From Thermodesulfobacteriota bacterium (GTDB lineage Bacteria; Desulfobacterota; BSN033; UBA1163): a stretch of DNA of 50,105 bases. The notes beneath the pieces were generated by a model. The model was given only the letters and a program-made list of their open reading frames with translations, was not told the DNA's origin and searched no databases. The translations under genes and the position numbers were made by a program. Location of the stretch: NCBI GenBank assembly GCA_026415035.1, contig JAOAHX010000012.1, positions 31,338 through 81,442 on the forward strand, given 5' to 3'. Of this stretch, positions 26,147-33,167 are shown piece by piece. Positions within the stretch are counted from its first letter, which is position 1. Every line of letters begins with the position of its first letter.

Positions 26147-27025
26147 ATGAAGCGATTCGACATCCCCATCGATGAAAACCTCGGCCACGGACACCTCGCC
26201 TGTGCCGGCTGCGGCGCGGCCGTCGCCATGCGACTCGTCCTGAAGGCCTTGGGCGAGAGGACGGTCATGGTCTTTCCAGCCTCTTGTTGGTCGATCGTCC
26301 CGGGTTTCTGGCCTTACTCTGCCTATAAGATCACCGCGGTCCATGCGGGGTTCGTGACCGCGGCGGCAACCGCCTCGGGCATCCGGGCCGCCCTGGATGT
26401 CAGGGGAGATCGGGAGACCCTGGTCGCGGTCTGGGCCGGAGACGGCGGGACGTTCGATATCGGGCTTCAGGCCCTTTCGGGCGCTGCCGAGAGGAACGAG
26501 GACATCCTCTACATCTGCAACGACAACGAAGGGTATATGAACACGGGGACCCAGCGGAGCTCGGCCACCCCCTTTCTCGCCTGGACCACCACCACCCCGA
26601 CGATGCAACCCAAGGAGAACCCCAAGAAGGACATCATGGCCATCATGGCGGACCATCACATCCCCTATGCTGCAACGGCCACGATCGCCTATCCGGATGA
26701 CCTCATCCGAAAGTTGGAGAAGGCAAAGGCCATCCGGGGCACCCGCTTCATCCACCTCTTCTCGCCTTGCACACCGGGTTGGAAGATCGCCTCAGAAAAC
26801 ACGATCAAGGTTTCGAGGCTTGCCGTCCGATCGAGGGTCTTTCCCCTCTACGAGATCGAAAACGGGAGGGAGTACACCATTCAAGAGGAGTCCCGGGTCG
26901 TGCCCGTCAGGGAGTACCTGAAGCTCCAAGGCCGCTTCAGCCATCTCACCGAGGAGGAGATCGAGACGACCCAGAGGATGGTGGATGAGGCCTGGGAGCG
27001 CCTCCTCCGCAGGGCCCGCTGCTGA
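26147..27025 (+). CDS. porB: 2-oxoacid:acceptor oxidoreductase, beta subunit (TPP-binding)
   Basis: 292 residues from the ATG at 26147, chosen because a GGAGGAAGGGAGG ribosome site lies just before it; an ATG five codons upstream (26132) has none. Iron-sulfur and TPP features: HLACAGCGAAVAMR (two of the cluster Cys), a third Cys in PASCWSI, and the TPP/Mg motif GDGGTFDIGLQALSGAAERN followed by NDNEGYMNTG. A fourth cluster Cys is in SPCTPGW. It binds TPP and passes electrons onward. Last gene of the operon, with a hairpin 54 bases after it. Confidence 0.93.
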   Translation: MKRFDIPIDENLGHGHLACAGCGAAVAMRLVLKALGERTVMVFPASCWSIVPGFWPYSAYKITAVHAGFVTAAATASGIRAALDVRGDRETLVAVWAGDGGTFDIGLQALSGAAERNEDILYICNDNEGYMNTGTQRSSATPFLAWTTTTPTMQPKENPKKDIMAIMADHHIPYAATATIAYPDDLIRKLEKAKAIRGTRFIHLFSPCTPGWKIASENTIKVSRLAVRSRVFPLYEIENGREYTIQEESRVVPVREYLKLQGRFSHLTEEEIETTQRMVDEAWERLLRRARC

Positions 27026-27078
27026 TCCTTCCTCGGAGGACCTGTCGGTGCCCTTTTCTCAACCCATGACGAAGCCAA

Positions 27079-27107
27079 GCTGCCTCCAGGGAGGTGGCAT
27101 TATTTTG
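27079..27107 (+). terminator. Likely terminator of the 2-oxoacid oxidoreductase operon
   Basis: GCTGCCTCC (27079-27087) pairs with GGAGGTGGC (27090-27098) over nine positions including two G-U pairs, followed by ATTATTTT. It ends five bases before the lexA -35 box, so the oxidoreductase and lexA transcripts are probably separate. Confidence 0.45.
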
Positions 27108-27111
27108 GGAC

Positions 27112-27140
27112 TTGACAACTAAACAAATGTATAGTATCAT
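27112..27140 (+). promoter_or_regulatory. lexA promoter with candidate LexA operator in the spacer
   Basis: TTGACA (27112-27117) and TATCAT (27135-27140) are spaced by exactly 17 bases. The spacer, plus the first -10 base, is the imperfect palindrome ACTAAACAAATGTATAGT (27118-27135), in which 7 of 9 positions in each arm are complementary. A dimer bound here would block RNA polymerase, as expected for LexA self-repression. It is not the E. coli CTGT-N8-ACAG box nor the Gram-positive GAAC-N4-GTTC box. That fits the unusual recognition helix of this LexA. Confidence 0.6.
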
Positions 27141-27191
27141 GAGGCGGAAATGTCGATCGATCCCGTCCATCATTCAAAACAGGAGGAGAGG

Positions 27192-27818
27192 ATGGAGCTT
27201 ACGGAGCGGCAGAGGGAAGTCCTCGGTTTCATCCAGGGCTTTATTAGGGAGAGGGGTTATCCGCCCTCGATCCGGGAGATCGGGGAGTATTTCCACATCT
27301 ATCCCAGGGCGGTCTTCGATCACCTGAAGGCCCTGGAGAGGAAGGGCTATCTGAGACGGCAGGGTTCGATGTCGAGGGGGATGGAGCTTCGCATCTTTCA
27401 GGGAGAGAGGCTTCGTGGAAGGGAGGAGAGACCGTCCGTCAGGGAGATTCCCATCTTGGGAAGGGTTGCCGCAGGAAAGCCCACCCTGGCCGTGGAGAAC
27501 GTGGAGGGATCGATTCCCCTGCCCACGGAATGGGTCGAAGGAACGGAGACCTTCCTTCTGAAGGTCAAGGGCGACAGCATGTCGCCCTTCATCCTTCCTG
27601 GCGATTATGTGATCGTTCGCTCCCAGCCCTCGGCCGAAAACGGGGAGGTCGTGGTCACCTTGATGGGCGAGGAGGCGACCGTGAAGCGGTTCTTCAAAAG
27701 GGAGGGAAGAATCGAGCTGAAGCCGGATAACGAGAACTGGGAGACGATCCAGGTGGAGGAGGGTTCCGGAGAGGTCCGGATCGTCGGGAAGGTGATCGGG
27801 GTGTTTCGGAGGATTTAA
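27192..27818 (+). CDS. lexA: LexA repressor (SOS regulator, S24 autoprotease)
   Basis: 208 residues from the ATG at 27192, preceded by AGGAGGAGAGG; the frame extends 14 codons upstream without family similarity. N-terminal winged helix: ELTERQREVLGFI and GYPPSIREIGEYF, then HIYPRAVFDHLKALERKGYL. Autocleavage site Ala94-Gly95 in GRVAAGKPT, nucleophile Ser129 in GDSM and general base Lys165 in ATVKR are all present. The recognition helix has Y-P-R where most LexA proteins have S-P-N, predicting a different operator. It heads a co-directional set with a RecA-like gene, a small gene and a family B polymerase. Confidence 0.94.
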   Translation: MELTERQREVLGFIQGFIRERGYPPSIREIGEYFHIYPRAVFDHLKALERKGYLRRQGSMSRGMELRIFQGERLRGREERPSVREIPILGRVAAGKPTLAVENVEGSIPLPTEWVEGTETFLLKVKGDSMSPFILPGDYVIVRSQPSAENGEVVVTLMGEEATVKRFFKREGRIELKPDNENWETIQVEEGSGEVRIVGKVIGVFRRI

Positions 27819-27875
27819 ATCCCATTCGAAGCGGTGGGTTCGGAGCGGGAGACTTTAAGCGGAGAGAGGAGATTT

Positions 27876-28619
27876 ATGGAGGAAGGGAGATTTGATTTTG
27901 GAAATTTGAAGCTCTATCCGAAGGCGTTCGAGACCTCTTCCGCCCTGTCCGTCCGGGAAGCGGACCGGCTCCGAACGGCCTCCCCCCTGGACGAGATCCT
28001 GGTCCGGTTGACTCCGGAGGCGCTCCTTTCGACGGCAAGAAGAATCCTCTTTCACGGAGAAGGGGCAGGAGGGATCGCCTCCTATGCGGCGGGGTGGATG
28101 GCGGGCAGGGGGATGGAGGTCGTCGTCCTCGACGGCGCCAACCGCTTCGATCCCTATCTCGCCTCCTCCCCTGCCCGAAAGGCCTCGATCTCTCCGGAAG
28201 AGCTCCTCAGGCGGATTCGGATCGCTAGGGCCTTTACCTGCTACCAGATGGCCACGCTGGTGGGAGAACGGCTTTCTGCCTTCCTCAGCGAGGAGGGAGA
28301 CGATGGAGAGGGCAAGAGGCCCTGGGTGATCCTCTTGGGGCCGATTGCGACCTTCCTGGATGAGGATGTGCCGGAGAGGGAGGCCGGGCATCTCTTCGAG
28401 AGGACCCTGAGAAAGGTCGATGGAATGGCTGCAGAGGGGATACCCTTCTTTCTGTTTCAGCCCCCTCTCCCTCCGGGTTCCAGGAGGCTCTCTCTCATGA
28501 GGAGGCTCTTCCAATCTTCCGATCTGATCTGGAGGATTGCCCTGGAGGATGAGGGGCCCAGGATGATCCTGGAGAAGAAGAGAGGAGAGGAGCGAGGCCG
28601 TCTCTCTCGCTCCTTCTGA
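27876..28619 (+). CDS. RecA/RadA-fold protein with inactivated ATP-binding site
   Basis: 247 residues from the ATG at 27876 (GGAGAGAGGAG before it), 57 bases after lexA. The segment HGEGAGGIASYAAGWMAGRG (60-79) sits where RecA-type ATPases carry Walker A, but GKT/S is replaced by G-I-A. The next strand and linker (EVVVLDGANRFDPYLA) and the helix RIRIARAFTCYQMATLV (114-130) resemble RadA/RadB-like proteins. The Walker B-like strand WVILLGPI lacks an acidic end. It thus looks like a non-hydrolysing RecA paralogue, comparable in principle to ImuA/SulA. Its position suggests a polymerase adaptor; that is inference. Confidence 0.65.
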   Translation: MEEGRFDFGNLKLYPKAFETSSALSVREADRLRTASPLDEILVRLTPEALLSTARRILFHGEGAGGIASYAAGWMAGRGMEVVVLDGANRFDPYLASSPARKASISPEELLRRIRIARAFTCYQMATLVGERLSAFLSEEGDDGEGKRPWVILLGPIATFLDEDVPEREAGHLFERTLRKVDGMAAEGIPFFLFQPPLPPGSRRLSLMRRLFQSSDLIWRIALEDEGPRMILEKKRGEERGRLSRSF

Positions 28620-28695
28620 TATCGTTCCTTTAGTCAATCGTCCAAACGAATAGTTCAATTTTCGATATTCGGTTTTCGGATTCAAGGGGTTCACG

Positions 28696-28974
28696 ATGGG
28701 ACGGACCGTTTTGCCTTTCAGCCAGGTCCTGGAGCAGGAGATCCAGCAGTGGCGGAAATTCCGACGGGGCCTGCGCAAGGAGGATCAGCAGTTTCTCGAC
28801 CGCCTCTTCGAGAAGGCGAGGCTCCATGTCCAGGCAGGGGTCTACGCCTCGAGGCCATGGCCGTTTGAGACGATCCTGATCTCCATGCTTTTGGAACACG
28901 AGAAGGCGCTCACGGAGTTGAGGGCGGTCCTCTCCGAACTTCGAACGCATCCGCCCGAGCCCGCTTCTGAGTGA
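28696..28974 (+). CDS. Small conserved 'MGRT' protein between RecA-like and polymerase genes
   Basis: 92 residues, predicted almost entirely helical. It begins MGRTVLPFSQVLEQEIQQW and continues with FRRGLRKEDQQFLDRLFEKA and a PFETILISMLLEHEKAL helix. From memory, the MGRT start plus the R-x-LR-x-ED-x-x-x-x-x-LF and ML-x-EHEK elements match a small uncharacterised family seen in archaea (DUF8156-like in haloarchaea), but I cannot confirm this. It ends four bases before the polymerase start, so it is very likely translated with it. A role as a polymerase subunit is plausible. Confidence 0.7.
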   Translation: MGRTVLPFSQVLEQEIQQWRKFRRGLRKEDQQFLDRLFEKARLHVQAGVYASRPWPFETILISMLLEHEKALTELRAVLSELRTHPPEPASE

Positions 28975-28978
28975 ACCG

Positions 28979-31222
28979 GTGCAACTGCGCGGGTGGCTCT
29001 TCGATCTCTACCCCCTCGGCGCCTCGATGATCCTCTGGATCAAAGGCGAGGAGGGGTCGATGCATCGATTGGAAGATCCCTTCCGGCCCCGATTCTATGC
29101 GCAGGGGAAGAGGAAGGACGCCGTGGCCCTCTTCGACTTCCTCCAGAGACGCCGAGAAGCTACCGGCTACCGATGGGTCAGGAAGAGGGAGTTCTGGAGC
29201 GGAGAGGAGATCGAGGTGATGGAGATCGAGATGGTCGATCCGGAACATTACGCTCACCTTCCGAGGATTCTCTCCCCCTGGGAGGAGAGGCTCACCCTTT
29301 ACAACTGCGACCTCCCTGTCCCGCAAGCCTACCTTTACGAGAAGGGCCTCTTTCCCACAGGCCGATGCCTTGCCGAGGTCGAGGGAGGCCGGATCTTCAA
29401 GATCGAGGCCGACCCGTCGGAATCGTTGTGGACGGACGAGGGAGACCTGCCCGACCTCAGGGCGATGACCCTGAGCCAGGAGGGCTCGGGAAGGGGGAAG
29501 GCGCTCCTGTTGGAGTGCGAGGGATATCGGGTAGAGATGGAGGAGGTGGATCTGGCCGAGCTCGGAAGGTTCCTTCACCGGTTCGATCCCGATGTGGTCC
29601 TGAGCGACGGCGGCGACGGCCTGCTTCTGCCCTTTCTCTTCTCGTTGGAGAGGCGGGCGAAGATCCGCCTTCCCTGGGATCGGGAGCATCGGCTCGTGCC
29701 GAGGCCGGTCGATCCGAAAGGCTACTCCTACTTCTCCTATGGCCGGACCTATTACCGGGCCGCAGGCCACCTCCTCTTCGGAAGGTGGCATATCGATCGC
29801 CGAAACTCCTTCCTCTACGGAGAGTCGGGCCTGGAGGGGGTGATCGAGCTTGCGCGGTTGGGAAGGATTCCGGTTCAACGGATGGCGCGGACCTCTCCGG
29901 GAACGGCCATCACCTCCGTGCAGATGAACCAGGCCTATCAGGAGGGGATCCTCATCCCCTGGAGGAAGGGCGAGCCCGAGAGGTTCAAGACGGCCTTAGA
30001 CCTTCTCGTTTCGGACAAGGGCGGCCTCGTCTTCCAGCCGAAGTTGGGGATCTTCGAAGGGGTGGCCGAGATCGACTTCGCCTCGATGTATCCCACCATC
30101 ATGGCCATCCACAACATCTCTGCGGAGACCGTGCTCTGCCGGTGTTGCGAGAACCGCCAGGTCCCGGAGGCCGGCTACACGATCTGCGAGAGGCGGGAGG
30201 GGATCGTTCCCAAGACCCTCAAGCCGATCCTGGCGAGGAGGGCGTGGCTGAAGGAGAGGATGAAACGTCTCGAAGGAGGTGGCCCCGCAGAGGGGGCAAG
30301 AAAGCGGGAGGTTTACGACCGAAGGCAGACGGCGTTGAAGTGGATGCTGGTCACCTGTTTCGGCTATTTAGGCTACCGGAACGCCCGCTTCGGGAGGATC
30401 GAGGCGCACGAGGCGGTGACGGCCTTCGGCCGGGAGAAGCTCCTTCAGGCGAAGGAGATCTGCGAGGCCGAGGGGTTCGAACTTCTCCACGCCATCACCG
30501 ACTCGCTCTGGATCCGGAAGGAGGGGGTGACCGAAGAGGAGGTCCTCGGCCTCTGCGAAAGGATCAGCGAGGCCACCGGCGTGAGGATGAGCCTGGAGGG
30601 GATCTACCGGTGGATCGCCTTTCTCCCCTCGAAGGTCAACCGGGTAAGCCCTGTGGCCAACCGCTATTTCGGTCTTTTCAAGAACGGGAAGGTGAAGGCG
30701 AGGGGATTGGCCTTCCGGCGGGGCGATACGCCCCCTCTCGTCCAGGAGGCCCAGGCCCGGATGATCGAGCTCCTGAAACATACCGGGGATGTGGGTGAGT
30801 ACCGGTTAAAGATTCCGGAGATTTTAGACCTCTTCCTCGAATATGGCCTCCGCTTGACAGAGGGCCGGGCGAGACAGGAGGATTTGATCATCGCGAAGAG
30901 GATCTCCCGGGAGCCGCAGGCCTACAGGGTGGATAGCCTCACCGCCCTGGCAGCCCAGCAACTGGAGGATACGGGCCTTTCGATCCACCCCGGAGAGAAG
31001 GTGAGGTATGTGATCAAGGAGGCCCTCTCGAAGGACAAGTCGGAGCGGGTGAGGCCCTATCCGCTCGCGGGGCCGGACGACCTTTACGATGTCAAAAAGT
31101 ATCAGGAGATGCTCGCCAAGGCGACCGAGGAGCTCCTCGTCCATTTCGGCTACGATGCGAAGGGGCTTCTCACCCTGCTCGAAGCCAAACCCGCCGGCTT
31201 TGGCCCTGATGGAGTGAATTGA
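28979..31222 (+). CDS. Family B DNA polymerase, PolB2-like, with altered active-site motifs
   Basis: 747 residues from a GTG four bases after the small gene. The N-terminal exonuclease-like domain (~100-300) lacks the DxE of Exo I and has SDGGDGLLLPF in the Exo II place, so proofreading is probably lost. Polymerase motif A is DFASMYPTIM (Asp366). Motif B keeps Lys454 and Gly462, but the usual NS is V-T. Motif C reads H-A-I-T-D-S (504-509), keeping the second Asp (508) but not the first. The KARGLAFRRGD element is present, and a CRCC...C group (~387-403) may bind metal. This pattern fits the PolB2/Dpo2 group linked to damage tolerance in archaea. Location after lexA suggests inducible translesion synthesis. 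Confidence 0.85.
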   Translation: MQLRGWLFDLYPLGASMILWIKGEEGSMHRLEDPFRPRFYAQGKRKDAVALFDFLQRRREATGYRWVRKREFWSGEEIEVMEIEMVDPEHYAHLPRILSPWEERLTLYNCDLPVPQAYLYEKGLFPTGRCLAEVEGGRIFKIEADPSESLWTDEGDLPDLRAMTLSQEGSGRGKALLLECEGYRVEMEEVDLAELGRFLHRFDPDVVLSDGGDGLLLPFLFSLERRAKIRLPWDREHRLVPRPVDPKGYSYFSYGRTYYRAAGHLLFGRWHIDRRNSFLYGESGLEGVIELARLGRIPVQRMARTSPGTAITSVQMNQAYQEGILIPWRKGEPERFKTALDLLVSDKGGLVFQPKLGIFEGVAEIDFASMYPTIMAIHNISAETVLCRCCENRQVPEAGYTICERREGIVPKTLKPILARRAWLKERMKRLEGGGPAEGARKREVYDRRQTALKWMLVTCFGYLGYRNARFGRIEAHEAVTAFGREKLLQAKEICEAEGFELLHAITDSLWIRKEGVTEEEVLGLCERISEATGVRMSLEGIYRWIAFLPSKVNRVSPVANRYFGLFKNGKVKARGLAFRRGDTPPLVQEAQARMIELLKHTGDVGEYRLKIPEILDLFLEYGLRLTEGRARQEDLIIAKRISREPQAYRVDSLTALAAQQLEDTGLSIHPGEKVRYVIKEALSKDKSERVRPYPLAGPDDLYDVKKYQEMLAKATEELLVHFGYDAKGLLTLLEAKPAGFGPDGVN

Positions 31223-31295
31223 CATCTCCCGTTTTTGTGCTATTTTTAAACAGAGGGTGGTTCGAGACCTGTCCATACGGTCCTGGAGGTTTGCC

Positions 31296-31481
31296 ATGAA
31301 CAAAGAGGAACGGCTGAAGGAATTGAGAGCGAAACTGGAGGAGTTGAGGAAGAGGGATCCCTCCCACTGCTCCGGCACGGAGACCTTCATCGGCCACACC
31401 GGGCATTCGATGTCTCCGGAGCTCTTTCAGCAGATCGAGGCCCTGGAGGAAGAGATCAAGAAGTTGGAGAAGGGATCCTGA
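31296..31481 (+). CDS. Small coiled-coil protein of unknown function
   Basis: 61 residues from the ATG at 31296 with GGAGGT six bases before it. Two charged helices (KEERLKELRAKLEELRKR and FQQIEALEEEIKKLEKGS) flank a conserved-looking centre, CSGTETFIGHTGHSMSPE, containing Cys, two His and several polar residues. The helices would pair as a hairpin or dimeric coiled coil. I do not recognise the family. It lies 73 bases after the polymerase gene and may or may not belong to that transcript. Confidence 0.65.
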   Translation: MNKEERLKELRAKLEELRKRDPSHCSGTETFIGHTGHSMSPELFQQIEALEEEIKKLEKGS

Positions 31482-31607
31482 TCTTCCTACCGGGTCGGTT
31501 CCTCGCCTCTTCCCAATTCCATTTTTTGCATTTCAGCGGAATGCCCCGCCTCGTTCTCTACCCTCTTTTAAGAGAGGGGTGGTGACCGTTTTTTATCTCA
31601 TGAGGCC

Positions 31608-33167
31608 ATGAATCCCCTCGACCTCCTCTTCATCCATGTCCCGAAGTTTTCCAATTATTATAAGCCCTTTGGCGAGTATATGACCGTCAACCTCATCCCC
31701 ATGGGGACCTTCGGACTGGCCGATCTCCTCCATCGAGAAGGATACCGGACCGAGATTCTCCACCTCGGCCTGGAGTGGATCGAGAGGAGAAGCTTTTCAC
31801 CCCTTCCTTTCCTAAAAGACAAGAGAGCAGAGGCCGTTGCCCTTCCGCTCCATTTCCATTCCCAGGCCTATGAGGTGATAAGGGTTGCAGGGGAATTGAA
31901 ACAGGATCGGCCCGAGACCTTCGTCCTCCTGGGAGGATACACCGCGAGCTACTTTCACCAGGAGATCCTCGCCCACTTTCCCCAGGTCGATGCGGTCATC
32001 CGCGGGGATGCCGAGCTTCCCCTCCTCCAACTTCTCAAGGCCAGGAAGGAGAGGAGAGGGTTCGAAGAGATTCCGAACCTGACCTATCGCGAGGGAGGGA
32101 AGATCAGGGTCAATCCCCTTACCTACGTCGCCTCCGAAAAGGATCTCGATCGGCTCTCCTTCACCAACCTCTCCCTGCTTCACGATCGCCAGACCTATCT
32201 CCGCTATATGGGCCTCCCTTTCGTCTGGGCGAAGAAGCTGACAAAAGAGGAGAACAGGAGACGCTTCCACCTCGGATATTCTGTCTTCCCCCTCAATATC
32301 GGCAGGGGGTGCCCTGGCAACTGCACCTGGTGCGGCGGAGGGGGCCTTGCCCAGCAGCTTGTCAATGGAAGGAGGGGGGTGAGCTTCCGCTCTCCTGAAT
32401 CGGTCGCTCAAAGCGTGGCAGAGGCCCTTGAAATGGGATACGAGATGGTCCACATCGCCTTCGATCCCGGACCCGAAGGGGAGCGGTATTATCGGGAGCT
32501 CTTCCCGATCCTCAGAGATCGAAACCTTCGCACGAGGGTCTATTTCGAGGCCTTCTCTCTTCCTTCGGAGAATTTTCTTGAGGACTTCGGCCGGACGTTC
32601 GTCCTCGAAGGTTCCACCCTCGCCCTCTCCCCGGAGTCTGGGGTCGAGCGAATCAGGAACAGGAACAAGACCTTCTCCTATTCCAATGACGCCCTGATGA
32701 GGACGATCTCTGCGGCGGAACGGCTGGGGATTCGGGTCGATCTCTTCTTCTCCCTGGGCATCCCGGGAGAACGATACGAGGATTTGGCCGCGACAGCCTC
32801 CCTCCGGAGAGAGATCAAACGGAGGTTCAAGAGGGTCGGAAGGATCTGGTCAGGTCCCATCTCGCTCGAGCCGGCCTCTCCATGGCATCTCCATCCCGAG
32901 GCCTTCGGGATCGTCTCCACGAGGAGGACCTTTTTAGATTTTTATGAGGCCAGTTCACCCGAAGGAGGGGGGCTGGGTTACTTCATCCCTGATTATCGAA
33001 CAGGAGGGAACGATTTGGACGAGAAAGGTTTCGGGAAACTCCTGGGGGAGGCAAAGTGCAGGGACTTCTGTTCCCTCCATCCCGATCCGACCCGGGCGAG
33101 CCATCCCTTCTGGGGGAGGCTCTTCTGCCGATATCTGAGCTGGAGAATGAAGGGCAGAGATGGATGA
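31608..33167 (+). CDS. B12-binding radical SAM enzyme, paralogue 2
   Basis: 519 residues. The N-terminus LLFIHVPKFSNYYKPFGEY and the cobalamin-like domain, the cluster motif CPGNCTWCGGGG (CxxxCxxC), ALSPESGVERIRN and the end KCRDFCSLHPDPT plus PFWGRLFC all align with the paralogue at 5399-7000. It overlaps the next gene (homocitrate synthase-like) by eight bases, so it heads the LuxCE-containing operon. Such enzymes typically add methyl groups to, or rearrange, unreactive carbons. Its substrate is probably an intermediate of that pathway (inference). Confidence 0.88.
   Translation: MNPLDLLFIHVPKFSNYYKPFGEYMTVNLIPMGTFGLADLLHREGYRTEILHLGLEWIERRSFSPLPFLKDKRAEAVALPLHFHSQAYEVIRVAGELKQDRPETFVLLGGYTASYFHQEILAHFPQVDAVIRGDAELPLLQLLKARKERRGFEEIPNLTYREGGKIRVNPLTYVASEKDLDRLSFTNLSLLHDRQTYLRYMGLPFVWAKKLTKEENRRRFHLGYSVFPLNIGRGCPGNCTWCGGGGLAQQLVNGRRGVSFRSPESVAQSVAEALEMGYEMVHIAFDPGPEGERYYRELFPILRDRNLRTRVYFEAFSLPSENFLEDFGRTFVLEGSTLALSPESGVERIRNRNKTFSYSNDALMRTISAAERLGIRVDLFFSLGIPGERYEDLAATASLRREIKRRFKRVGRIWSGPISLEPASPWHLHPEAFGIVSTRRTFLDFYEASSPEGGGLGYFIPDYRTGGNDLDEKGFGKLLGEAKCRDFCSLHPDPTRASHPFWGRLFCRYLSWRMKGRDG

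Noticed and set aside
28647-28671. CGAATA ... TATTCG inverted repeat before the MGRT gene, considered as a second LexA site
   Set aside because: Arms are only 6 bases with 13 between, and they share no sequence with the dyad in the lexA promoter.
28993-30798. 601-codon open frame within the polymerase region
   Set aside because: It is the +2 frame of the polymerase gene, rich in Arg, Gly and Pro as expected of a shadow in GC-rich DNA, with no recognisable motif.
31555-31597. Terminator before the radical SAM gene (CTCTT TT AAGAG then TTTTTT)
   Set aside because: The stem is only 5 bases and the T-run is separated from it by a GC-rich stretch.
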